A DNA stretch of 64,000 bases, taken from contig CALGAR010000117.1 in NCBI GenBank assembly GCA_937959285.1, positions 1-64,000 of the forward strand, given 5' to 3'. A program made the translations under genes and the position numbers. Below, piece after piece: positions 48,373-57,700 of the stretch. The notes under the pieces were generated by a model. That model did no database searches and was not told where the DNA came from. It saw only the letters and a list, made by a program, of their open reading frames with translations. The first letter of the stretch is position 1, and each line of letters opens with the position of its first letter. Source of the stretch: an uncultured Bryobacterales bacterium. GTDB taxonomy: Bacteria; Acidobacteriota; Terriglobia; Bryobacterales; Bryobacteraceae.

Positions 48373-49305
48373 ATGCTCAACTGGCTGGTAATCGGAGTGG
48401 GCGACATCACGACGCGGCGTGTCCTGCCCGCGATTCTGTCGGAGCCGCGAAGCAGGCTGGCCGGCATCGTCACACGCAATCCTTCGAAGGCGGAGCCGTA
48501 TCAGGCTCCGGCGTGGACGGACCTCGAAGTTGCGCTCGCCGAATCGAACGCCGATGCCGTTTACGTCGCGACTCCCGTCTATCTCCACGCTCCCCAGACC
48601 ATCGCCAGTCTCCGGGCTGGAAAGCACGTGCTGTGTGAGAAGCCAATGGCGATGAACTACGCCGAGGCATGCCGCATGCAGCAGGTTTCCGAAGAGACAG
48701 GGCGAACACTCGGAATTGCGTACTACCGGAGAATGTACGATAAGGTCAATCGCGCGCGGGATTTGATCAAGGCCGGGGCAATCGGGCGCCCCGTGTTCGC
48801 GGAAGCAACCTGCCACGACTGGCTCCGTCCGGACACCAATCGCCAGTGGCTGATCGATCCGCGATGCGCTGGCGGCGGACCTCTCTATGACATCGCGTCC
48901 CATCGGATCGACCTGATGAACTATCTGTTCGGCCTCCCGCAGCGCGTCAGCGGACATATTTCCACCCTCGTTCATGATTTTGAAGTGGAGGACAATGCCA
49001 CCGTGCTCATCGATTACGACAGCGGCGTGCGCGGTCTGGTGGACGTCCGGTGGCATTCGCGCGTCGCCAGGGATGAATTTCGTATTCGAGGCACAGAAGG
49101 CGAAATGGACTTATCCCCGCTGAACGGGCCTTCACTGGTTTACCCGGGCTTCCGTGAAGAGATTCCGGCCCCGGATAACCTGCACTATCCCTGCATTCAC
49201 GACTTCGTGAACGCCGTCCTTGACAAGACGCCCCTCCGATCCTCAGGCCGAACCGCGCTGCTTACCGACTGGGTTACGGAACAGGTAATGTCTTCCGCAG
49301 CCTGA
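48373..49305 (+). CDS. Gfo/Idh/MocA family oxidoreductase
   Basis: 310 residues from the ATG at 48373 (an in-frame ATG at 48355 has a ribosome site too close). The N-terminal Rossmann domain starts with NWLVIGVGDITTRRVLPA, followed by the EKPMAMN motif (Lys of the substrate site) and ATPVYLHA. The C-terminal beta-sheet domain carries GGGPLYDIASHRIDLMNYLFG (family His/Asp). NAD(P)-dependent dehydrogenase or sugar oxidoreductase; substrate unknown. Divergent from hpnH, 105 bp between start codons. Confidence 0.88.
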   Translation: MLNWLVIGVGDITTRRVLPAILSEPRSRLAGIVTRNPSKAEPYQAPAWTDLEVALAESNADAVYVATPVYLHAPQTIASLRAGKHVLCEKPMAMNYAEACRMQQVSEETGRTLGIAYYRRMYDKVNRARDLIKAGAIGRPVFAEATCHDWLRPDTNRQWLIDPRCAGGGPLYDIASHRIDLMNYLFGLPQRVSGHISTLVHDFEVEDNATVLIDYDSGVRGLVDVRWHSRVARDEFRIRGTEGEMDLSPLNGPSLVYPGFREEIPAPDNLHYPCIHDFVNAVLDKTPLRSSGRTALLTDWVTEQVMSSAA

Positions 49306-49434
49306 CCTATTTGACCTATTAACTGAAAAGAAGCAACCTCCAATGCGTCTATGGACTCTTCGCCTGCATTTCACTTGCGGGCAGAGGAGTTAAGGCAACA
49401 CAATAGTTAGGATTCTCAACTGGGTAGGTGCGAC

Positions 49435-51177
49435 GTGGCTTTTGACCCTCGCGGCGTCCGATTCGTTCTCACTGCTCCAGCAACTGAGAGCACCGAACAA
49501 CAGTTCAGCCCCTGGAAGCAGATGGTTTACGCTTCCGTTCCGGCGCAATTCGCGCCACGGTTCCTTTACAAAAAGAATCTCGAGCAGCCGAGGCACCCTG
49601 ATGGAACTGCAGTCGTCATGCCCTACGGCCTTCGAGTCACCGAAGCTATCTTACTAAAGCATTATCCGCCGGAAGACGTAGTTGTCTGCTATCCCGAAGA
49701 CCTTGACCGTTTCGTCGGACCTCGAACCCGGGCCATTGGAGTGAGCGCGCACAATCCAATCGGCGCAGCCTTCTCCACGGGCGTTTACAGCAACATCTTC
49801 GGCAGCACGGCGCGGCCTATCAACGCATACGAAAGCGAGCGCGTGTTCCTGCACCCGGCTGTGCGCAAATATCGGCCGCGGGTCATCGTCGGCGGCGCGG
49901 GCTCATGGCAGATCGAGAAGACCAATTCGTTCGACCGCCTTGGCGTCGACTGCGTCGTCATTGGACGGGGCGAGGCAGTCATCGCAGATCTCTTCAAGGC
50001 GGCCGATGAAGGGAAACCGCTACCGCGGGTCGTGCGCGCGCCCGAGCCAACCCTCGACCAAATCGTCATACCTCAGAAGCGTTCCACGTTCGGAATCGTC
50101 GAGATGACAAGGGGCTGCGGGCGGCAGTGCGCTTTCTGCACACCCACCCTCGAGACTCGCGTCTCAATTCCGCCGGAGCAACTGCTCGAAGCGGTAAAAG
50201 CGAACGTCCGTGAAGGAGGCCGCGTCATCTTTCCTGTCTCGGAGGATATCTTCATCTATGGAGCGGCTGCGCCCTTCTATATTCCGAACGCCGACGCTCT
50301 CGTGAACTTCTATTCTGCGGTTGCGTCAGTGAAGGGTGTTGATTATCTTCCACTCTCTCACGCCACCATTGCGCCGGCGCTAGTCAATCCGCATTTGATC
50401 AAGGAACTCTCCAGCATCCTGCTCAGGAAGAGCATCCTGCGAAATCCGGCCTCCACCCATCCCGACAAGACGTTCGTCTCGCCGCTGATCGGAATCGAGA
50501 CTGGCTCGCCGCGCCTGGCCGCGCTAACGATGCCGGGAAAGGCCCTCCCGTTCGACGTGCGGGACTGGCAGGACATTGTGGTTGAGGGAATCAATATCCT
50601 GAACGAGAACAACTGGTTCCCGGTCTGTACGTTTATCGTCGGGCTGCCGGACGAAACGGAAGACGACATCAAACAGTCCCTCGACCTGCTCTATCGCTTG
50701 CGGCGAAACAAAATACTCTACGTGCCGTCGATCTTCACGCCGCTTGAGGAAACCCGGATGGCGGACGGACATGCCCTAAAGCCTCGGGAGCTGACGAAAC
50801 TGCAGTGGGAGTTTATCTTGACTGCGTGGCGTCAGAGCCTGGACTTTGCGGTGGTCCGCAAACGATCGAACCTCGCGTGGAAGCTGGGCATGTATGCCTT
50901 CTATTACGGCCGGGGCCGCTGGCTCCACGGCCCGCAGTTCAAGTACCCTGCCCTGCGCTTCGCCGGCGTTCCCGAAGAAAAAATCTCCAAACACCTGTAT
51001 CTGAAATGGAACGGGAACGATAACGCCTCTGATCCTCCGCCCCGGAAACCTCGGTTGGTTGCGAAGCATGCCGGGGCCACGATCGAAGAGCTTTCGCGTC
51101 TGCAAGACGGCCAGCCCTTCAACATCTACGGGACAACCCGCACCACGGGCTCCGGAAGCCTACCGATTCTCCAGTAG
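49435..51177 (+). CDS. B12-binding-type radical SAM protein
   Basis: 580 residues, GTG start. The first about 200 residues look like a cobalamin-binding Rossmann-like domain (VVVCYPEDLDRFVG, IGVSAHNP, YRPRVIVGGAGSW). The radical SAM core begins with EMTRGCGRQCAFCTPTLETR: Cys228, Cys232 and Cys235. A later glycine-rich stretch (IGIETGSPRLAALTMPGKA and VCTFIVGLPDETEDDIKQSL) is typical of the B12-radical SAM superfamily such as methyltransferases or hopanoid/carotenoid modifiers. The C-terminal 120 residues are unfamiliar. Substrate unknown; lies near hpnH but on its own promoter. Confidence 0.88.
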   Translation: MAFDPRGVRFVLTAPATESTEQQFSPWKQMVYASVPAQFAPRFLYKKNLEQPRHPDGTAVVMPYGLRVTEAILLKHYPPEDVVVCYPEDLDRFVGPRTRAIGVSAHNPIGAAFSTGVYSNIFGSTARPINAYESERVFLHPAVRKYRPRVIVGGAGSWQIEKTNSFDRLGVDCVVIGRGEAVIADLFKAADEGKPLPRVVRAPEPTLDQIVIPQKRSTFGIVEMTRGCGRQCAFCTPTLETRVSIPPEQLLEAVKANVREGGRVIFPVSEDIFIYGAAAPFYIPNADALVNFYSAVASVKGVDYLPLSHATIAPALVNPHLIKELSSILLRKSILRNPASTHPDKTFVSPLIGIETGSPRLAALTMPGKALPFDVRDWQDIVVEGINILNENNWFPVCTFIVGLPDETEDDIKQSLDLLYRLRRNKILYVPSIFTPLEETRMADGHALKPRELTKLQWEFILTAWRQSLDFAVVRKRSNLAWKLGMYAFYYGRGRWLHGPQFKYPALRFAGVPEEKISKHLYLKWNGNDNASDPPPRKPRLVAKHAGATIEELSRLQDGQPFNIYGTTRTTGSGSLPILQ

Positions 51178-51186
51178 GAGCCGGAG

Positions 51187-52086
51187 CTAGGGCTCCCGAA
51201 CCGCGCGGAAGCCAATCATTCGATGAGCCTGGAAGGAGGGCCAGGCAGCAGAGCGGGCGTACGTCCGGAGGTCCTGCGGTTCCATAAAGAAACTGCCGCC
51301 GCGGACAACCCTGTAAGCTCCACTCGCCGGCCCTTTCGGATTCTTGCGAGGCGAGACCGAATAGTAATCGCGGCTGTACCAATCCTGGCACCACTCCATC
51401 ACGTTGCCCGCCATATCGAAAGCCCCGTAAGGCGACGCATTGCTGCGGGTCGGGAAGCCCTCGCGCATGCTGCCGTCATAGAATCCGACCACCCGGACTG
51501 TGTCGTACTGCTGGCTTCCCGTGTAGTTCGCGTAGGAGTGATCGATCTCGTTTCCCCATGGGAAGCGCCGCTGATCTGTGCCGCGCGCCGCTTTCTCCCA
51601 TTCCGCTTCCGTGGGCAAGCGGTACTTCTTGCCAGTCTTTGCGCTCAGCCAGTTGCAGTAGGCTGTAGCGGCATCCCAATTCACGCCGATAACGGGATAA
51701 TTGTCGCTACCGGGCGTCCCGCCTCCGTGGTTCTGTGGCTGTGTCCAATACGGAATCTGGTCCTTGGGAACCACTCTCCCGCCCGGCCAGAACTTCGGAT
51801 CGTCATAGCCCGGGTCATCCCGGAACTTCTTCCAGTCGCCGTTCGTGACCTCGTACTTGCCGATGTAGAAGGCATCCAGTTCCACGACATGTACGGGTCT
51901 TTCGCGGGATTCGCCGTCGCCGAAGTTGTCTCCCATTTTGAAAGGCCCAGCCGGGACATAGACAAAGTCGCCGTAACCGTCGTTCACGACCTGGGGCGGA
52001 GACGAGGGCGCGGATAGCAGAACCGCGGTGGTGAACCCTGCGGCCACAAGCGGCACAGTCACAGCCAGCCAGCGCATGCTTCCCAT
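51187..52086 (-). CDS. Secreted formylglycine-generating-enzyme-like protein (SUMF1 fold)
   Basis: 299 residues from the ATG at 52086, with GGAGG 9 bp upstream. Signal peptide (WLAVTVPLVAAGFTTAVLL). The FGE/C-type lectin-like domain runs through VYVPAGPFKMGDNFGDGE, KKYRLPTEAEWEKAARGT, GAFDMAGNVMEWCQDWY and RVVRGGSFF. The paired active-site cysteines of true FGE in the C-terminal half are missing (the only Cys after residue 150 are in NWLSAK-neighbouring YCNW and EWCQDW), so sulfatase maturation is unlikely; it may instead be a carbohydrate or protein binder. It is 2 bp behind the esterase gene. Confidence 0.86.
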   Translation of the reverse strand: MGSMRWLAVTVPLVAAGFTTAVLLSAPSSPPQVVNDGYGDFVYVPAGPFKMGDNFGDGESRERPVHVVELDAFYIGKYEVTNGDWKKFRDDPGYDDPKFWPGGRVVPKDQIPYWTQPQNHGGGTPGSDNYPVIGVNWDAATAYCNWLSAKTGKKYRLPTEAEWEKAARGTDQRRFPWGNEIDHSYANYTGSQQYDTVRVVGFYDGSMREGFPTRSNASPYGAFDMAGNVMEWCQDWYSRDYYSVSPRKNPKGPASGAYRVVRGGSFFMEPQDLRTYARSAAWPSFQAHRMIGFRAVREP

Positions 52087-52088
52087 CC

Positions 52089-52940
52089 TTACTTGCCTCC
52101 TTGAAAGAATCCGCCCTGGCGCAGGAAGTGCTCCAGCGCGTTCATCCACGGCGAGAACTCAGGGCTGGTAGAAGCCGCGCCAAAACCGTGACGGCCTTTT
52201 TGGTAGATATGAAGCTCGGCCGTGGCGCCCGCCCGATTCAAATCCATGAACAACTGCGCGGACCCGTTCGCAGCTCCTCGGTCGAGTGCCGCCGCCACCA
52301 AAAACGTCGGGGGAAAGTTTTTCAGAGGCTCCCCTTCCTGCGGCCTTCCGGGACCATAGACCAACACCAGAAAATCCGGACGGGAAGAGACCCGGTCGAT
52401 GGGATCTGCCGCGGCGGGCTCGCCCGGACCGGAGGCGGCGGCTACCGCGCGTCCCAGGTTCGAGCCAGCCGAAAACCCGGCGAAGCCGACCCGGTTCGGA
52501 TCCAGATTCCATTCGCTTGCCCGGGCGCGCACCAGTTGAATGGCACGCTTTCCATCCATCACTCTGGCATCCTGTCCATACCTGGGAGCAAGCCGGTAGG
52601 TCAGCACGAAAGCTGCAAATCCCCAGTCGTTGAAGCGCTCGGCCACTTCCATACCTTCGGCGCCATACATCAGCATGATGTTGGAACCGCCGGGCGCGAT
52701 AATGACGGCCCCGCCGTTTCGCTTGCCCGGAGGCGGCAGGAACACTGTTACGAAGGGATTGTCCAGAGGGCCATTCCCCTGAGCCAGCGGCACCTTGCCC
52801 TCGTCCCAAAGCGGAACGTTGTAATGTTCCGGCCATCGCTCCGCCGTGGCTTTTCTATCCGCCGCTAACAGGCAGGGCGCGATCGCCAAAGCGCAAACCA
52901 CAGCGAGTCGGCAAGCCTTCGCAAGAACTGGAGTTCGCAT
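52089..52940 (-). CDS. Secreted alpha/beta hydrolase (acetyl esterase-like)
   Basis: 283 residues, signal peptide (LAVVCALAIAPCLLAAD). The nucleophile elbow is GFAGFSAGSNLGRA (Ser near residue 160), the oxyanion region VIIAPGGSNIMLMYG, and the catalytic His in QKGRHGFGA; the acid is probably Asp in AALDRG. Resembles acetyl-xylan esterase/BD-FAE type enzymes. First gene of a two-gene unit with the FGE-like protein, 2 bp downstream. Confidence 0.85.
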   Translation of the reverse strand: MRTPVLAKACRLAVVCALAIAPCLLAADRKATAERWPEHYNVPLWDEGKVPLAQGNGPLDNPFVTVFLPPPGKRNGGAVIIAPGGSNIMLMYGAEGMEVAERFNDWGFAAFVLTYRLAPRYGQDARVMDGKRAIQLVRARASEWNLDPNRVGFAGFSAGSNLGRAVAAASGPGEPAAADPIDRVSSRPDFLVLVYGPGRPQEGEPLKNFPPTFLVAAALDRGAANGSAQLFMDLNRAGATAELHIYQKGRHGFGAASTSPEFSPWMNALEHFLRQGGFFQGGK

Positions 52941-53020
52941 CGACTAGGCAGTCTCCATCTGGCAGCGATGAATTGTCAAGCGCGAGAATGAGGTGGGGCG
53001 AAGTCAACTCAGCATCCACA

Positions 53021-53033
53021 GGTTTGCTACAAT
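53021..53033 (+). promoter_or_regulatory. Extended -10 promoter element of uppP
   Basis: GGTTTGCTACAAT, with the extended -10 TGC-TACAAT ending 5 bp before the ATG at 53039. The same 13 bases stand before the class II aldolase gene at 23442-23454. Transcription would begin at or very near the start codon, so the uppP mRNA may be leaderless. Confidence 0.45.
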
Positions 53034-53038
53034 CGCCG

Positions 53039-53863
53039 ATGGACCTCATTCTTCTCTTCAAAGCATTGTTAATGGGCGTGGTGGAGGGACTCACCGAGTT
53101 CCTGCCCATCTCTTCCACTGGCCACCTGATTCTCGTAGGCGATCTTCTCGGCTTTACCGACGAGAAGAGTAAGGTTTTTGAAGTCGTTATCCAGACCGGC
53201 GCGCTGCTTGCCGTCCTTTGGGAGTACCGGAGACGGTTTTGGGACGTTGCCGCTGGCCTCTTTTCAAACACGCATGCGGCGCGATTTGTTACGAATATTG
53301 TTGTCGCTTTCCTTCCCGCCGCGTTCCTTGGTGTCCTGTTCTCCCGCTATATCAAGGCGTACCTTTTCCGGCCGGTCCCTGTCGCGATGGCACTCATCGG
53401 AGGCGGCCTCGTGATCCTCTGGGCGGAACGCCGCAAGCACGAGGTCCGGTTCGAGCAGGTCGACGATCTGACATGGATCGACGCGTTCAAGATCGGTTGC
53501 GCCCAATGCCTCGCGCTGATTCCCGGCACGTCCCGCTCCGGAGCGACGATCATTGGTGGGCTGCTTTTTGGCTGCTCCCGCAAGGCAGCGACCGAGTTTT
53601 CATTTTTCCTGGCCGTGCCAACCTTGATTGGGGCGGGCGTCTATGACCTCTACAAGGAGCGGAGCCTCCTCTCGGCGGACGACCTCGGCCTGTTCCTCGT
53701 CGGCTCAGCCGCAGCCTTGGTCTCTGCGCTTCTCTGCATTCGCTGGCTGCTCCGCTACATCAGCAGTCACGACTTTACAGGCTTTGCCTGGTACCGCATC
53801 ATCTTCGGACTCCTTGTGCTTCTGACGGCCTATCTTGGCCTTGTGGAATGGACGGCGGCCTAG
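53039..53863 (+). CDS. uppP: Undecaprenyl-diphosphatase
   Basis: 274 residues from the ATG at 53039. MGVVEGLTEFLPISSTGHLIL is the first conserved motif (Glu and Ser of the active site), and IPGTSRSGATIIGGLLFG the second (catalytic Ser/Arg region). About eight transmembrane segments. UppP regenerates undecaprenyl phosphate for peptidoglycan and other envelope polymers and confers bacitracin tolerance. Convergent with the following gene; the stop codons overlap by 3-4 bp. Confidence 0.95.
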   Translation: MDLILLFKALLMGVVEGLTEFLPISSTGHLILVGDLLGFTDEKSKVFEVVIQTGALLAVLWEYRRRFWDVAAGLFSNTHAARFVTNIVVAFLPAAFLGVLFSRYIKAYLFRPVPVAMALIGGGLVILWAERRKHEVRFEQVDDLTWIDAFKIGCAQCLALIPGTSRSGATIIGGLLFGCSRKAATEFSFFLAVPTLIGAGVYDLYKERSLLSADDLGLFLVGSAAALVSALLCIRWLLRYISSHDFTGFAWYRIIFGLLVLLTAYLGLVEWTAA

Positions 53864-54768
53864 ACCCCGGCGACCGCCGTCTCCGGCTCCTCTTCGTACA
53901 GAATCAGCCGGTATCCCGGATCCAGTTCCTGCCAGTAAATCAGAATCTGGTGAATGTTGTATGGATGCGTAGGCTGTCCGGTGACTGCGTTCCGGATTAC
54001 CTGGAAGGCGTGCTCGAAACCGCCGGCGTCGTCGATATCGATATCGGCCACCCAGTCCACGCCGTTGCAAAAGAAGGTCAATTGGAGGTTGCCGTAACTG
54101 TCGGACGTCTTGAAGCTGCCTGCGAGCGAATAGCCGTCGGGAGGCCGGTGGAGCAGGCCGTCCACGGGAAAGAAACTTCCGTCCGCTACGCTGTTTCGGA
54201 CGCTTTCCCGCAGCGCGTGGGAAACAGTGGCATAGAAGCGGTCTCCCCTTAACTCCCGCAACTCCTGGAGGTGGCACAAGACCGTGCCGCCTTCAGCCAA
54301 GCGTGTGTGTTGGCACTTTGCGAGGATGTTCAGCAGACCGGCACGGCGGATGTCATCCAGGCTGTCGTATAACGACGCCCCGGAGCGGCCCTCAAAACCG
54401 AGAACATTCGAACAGCGTTCCAGCAAGTCACGGCCGTAGGGAAGCTGCTCAAATGACGGAAAATCGACACGAACCACCTTCCGAGGATCGATCAGGAGCA
54501 TCTTCGCCTTGCTCGTCACACCGCCGGATTTCACATTCACAAACCAACTTGTAGGCAGGTAGGAAGGCGCATAGATCTCGATCCGGTAGAGCCCCTGGGG
54601 CGCCCCAAGTAGCTGCTTGATCAGAATACTCTTGGAGGCGTCGACTCCCCTGGCAATGCGCTGCTCGGCGGCAAGCGTCTGGTGGCGGAGATAAATATCA
54701 ACCTTCTCCTGAACGTGATCTCCGTACACGTCCAGGAGGTCGAGTTGCAGTGCTCCGTCGCGATCCAT
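53860..54768 (-). CDS. Conserved protein downstream of the GMC oxidoreductase
   Basis: 302 residues from the ATG at 54768. No signal peptide. It begins with a beta-rich domain (GALQLDLLDVYGDHVQEKVDIYLRH and IEIYAPSYLPTSWFVN) and continues with KAKMLLIDPRKVVRVDFPS and a C-terminal segment (YGNLQLTFFCNGVDWVADIDIDDAGG, YNIHQILIYWQELDPGYRLILYEE). No family was recognised. It follows the GMC oxidoreductase by 14 bp on the same strand and should act with it. Confidence 0.68.
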   Translation of the reverse strand: MDRDGALQLDLLDVYGDHVQEKVDIYLRHQTLAAEQRIARGVDASKSILIKQLLGAPQGLYRIEIYAPSYLPTSWFVNVKSGGVTSKAKMLLIDPRKVVRVDFPSFEQLPYGRDLLERCSNVLGFEGRSGASLYDSLDDIRRAGLLNILAKCQHTRLAEGGTVLCHLQELRELRGDRFYATVSHALRESVRNSVADGSFFPVDGLLHRPPDGYSLAGSFKTSDSYGNLQLTFFCNGVDWVADIDIDDAGGFEHAFQVIRNAVTGQPTHPYNIHQILIYWQELDPGYRLILYEEEPETAVAGV

Positions 54769-54782
54769 GAAAAGCCCTCTCG

Positions 54783-57700
54783 TCAGGCCCGCGTCAACAG
54801 GTAGTAGAACACGAACCGATTGCCTGCCGGCTCCAGATGCTGCTGCAGCCCCTGCAACAGCGCTGCGCTCGGTTCGGTCGCCGCCCACCGGCCGATCATG
54901 GTGTCCGAATCGATCATGCGAAGCTCATGCCGGAACATGGCGCTGTCCGTAATGTGAACAAACTCCTCACTGGACTCGGGCTGGCCCGAGGACGTGATGA
55001 GGCCGAAACGGTACCGCGCTGAGACGCCGGTAGGCGTCTGCTCAAACTTCACACGGAGCGCCGCCGGATTGAATTGGTTCAGCAGGCTGAGATTCGGGTT
55101 GCGGAGGAAGATCAGGTGGCCCTGCCAGTCTCCCAGCACTTGCTGTGGTGTGGGGACGAAGGCCCGCGCATCGTTGAAGATCGCGTGATGATCCTCGACC
55201 GCCATTTTTTCAAACGGGTAGTTGTTCCTCTCCATCACGAATGTCGCGAACTCCAGTCCATCGGGGAAGGTACCCAAATGCATCACGCCAATCGCGCTGT
55301 CCTCATCAATCACTTTGATAGTGTCGTAGACGATGCGATACGGCTCATTCACATAAGTGAGCAGGAGAATGTTGTCTCCCTTCTGGAAGTAGGTACGCCG
55401 GTCGTCGGCATAAGGGACGAGACGCACCTCGGGTTTTCCAGGAAGCCAGTCAAGCTCGTAGTTCACGACATGGCCGATTGCCACGCCATCCTCACGAATT
55501 CGATCGAAACGCTTCCAAAAGCTTCCACCGGTGAAGGTTGACGCGGTCTTCGCCTCGCTGCCGGAAATTCTGTTGCGAAGACGTTCCTCGGCTCCTAGCA
55601 CCGAATCCCTCGCAAACGATCCCTTCCAGAACGAATCGCGGAAGATGCGTTTTTTCGCGAAATCAATCCGGACAGCGCCGGTATTGATCAGCTTCTCAAG
55701 AGGCAACGTTGGCGCGTCCCGCAGAATCTGCTGCAGTTCCGGCGTTGAGCGCGTGCTGAAATAGTCGGGCTCGGAGGCTCCGCGGAGCACGGCGAACCGG
55801 ACTTCCTCCTGCAAGCCTCGCGGCTCGGGGGCCAAAGGATCATACTCCCGCTGCACAAACTGGGCAGTGAAGGCGAAGAACTTCATCTGTCCCTGAAGCT
55901 GCAGCAGCGGATCAGAGGTGCCTGTAACCTTGAACGAGCGCAGAAACCCTGCCAAATTTTGGACCGCCGCGATGTCCTCGAAGGTCTTGAATTTGAGGAG
56001 ACCCTCGCCCGCCGCCTCGGTTGTTGGGGTCCCATCCTCGCGCAGCTCTGACACATGACAGTAGAGCGTTGTGAAGTCTTCGAGAGCCTCGCGGATCCCG
56101 CGCTCGCCGATCCGTTCGTCCTTCTGCATGTACTTCCGCCCGTCGAACAGGAAACGGCGGCCGTCCGGCGTCTGGAAATACAGCACATATCGCATCTCCG
56201 CTTCGCCGGTCGCTTCATTGCGGATCAGATAATGGAAGCGGCTCCTGCTCTCGTCGATCTCGAACATGGCGGGACTTCCTTCGAAATTCTCGAAGCTAAT
56301 CGTGCCCTTTGCCCCAGCCTCGTGCGCAGCGCCCTCGATGAACTCATTGAGGTCCCGAACGGTCATCCTCAATTTGAAGCTGCACTGGAAGGCGCCGTCC
56401 GGACGGCCCTGCCGAGGGATTCGGGCGGCGATTTCGCGACGGTCCGAGCCCTGGGAAGCGGTTGTTCCCTTCCCTGGCCAATACCACCCCACCATCTCCT
56501 CATCAAAGGTCATTCCGAGACCTGCAGGCAGATGAACGTTAAGGAACGGCTCGAGCAACCGGTTTGACGGCGTTGTGGCCTGGTCCGTCCGTGTCAGCGT
56601 GTAGTAGAAGCCAAAGCGGTGGCGTGGTTCCTCCTCGACATGCAGCAGGCCTAACGAAGCTGCCGGGAACAAGCTGCTGATGCCAGGCGGCAGGTCCATT
56701 ACATACTTGCCGACCATGAAATCATCGGTAACCTGGCGGATTTCGTCGTGGAACGGAGTGAAGTCGACAAGCTGGAAGTGATTGGCGAGAAATCCTGGAA
56801 CGACAAGCCCTTCCAGGAGTCCCATGAGTTGATAACGGCTCTCCAGGCGACCGTCCGGCTGGCGGCGAAACTCCAGGTAGGCAACGCCCGCCAGGTGGTT
56901 GGCATTTGAAATTGCGTCCATCCGCCAGACGCCTTCCAGATCCTGCGGACCCGGAACAGTACCGCCCCGCCACAGCGTGGCGTGGTCCTCAACCGTCATT
57001 TGCTCGAAGTTGTAGACCCGCGTCATGGGGAACGTGAACAGACGCAGGCCCTTCGGGAACTCTCCGATGTACACACGCCCAATCAGCAGATTCTCGTTGA
57101 CGACCTTGAAAACGTCGTAGTAGCCCTGCCACGGCGGATCTGTGTACTCGAGAAGGATGTACTTTCCGGGCTCCAGATCGCCCTCGCGCTTCTTGAGCAC
57201 AACTTCTTTGAGAGTGTTGCGGGCCCGAATGCGGCCGTCGGTGTCGCTGGTAATGCCGCCGTAATGATCGCCAGTCTTGAAGAACTGCTTTCGGAAACCG
57301 GTGAAGATCGCGGACGACATCGCATTGAGGATGTGCCCCTTGGGGAAGAAGCCCTTCCAGTACTCGTCATTGCGAATTGTACGGCTCTCGATATCCACGA
57401 CTCGCTGCCCACTGTTGAGCATCAGGTTAATGCTCTGGCAGGGGACGCGGCGGAACAGCTTCTCGAGCTCACCCTCGCTGTAGGTTGTCACTTCTACCGA
57501 ATCGATCGTGGGTATGTTGAGAGCAAGTGCCCGCTTTGGATAAGCTTCGCCTTGCAGCTCGCGAACCTTTCGGTCTGCAATCCACTCCGCAAGAGCGGAG
57601 ATTGTGAGGAATGGATTCACACCGAGCGCGGAGGGAATCAGTGCTCCGTCGGCGACATACAAGCCTTCGTGCACGCTGCCATCACCCGAAAACACCCGGC

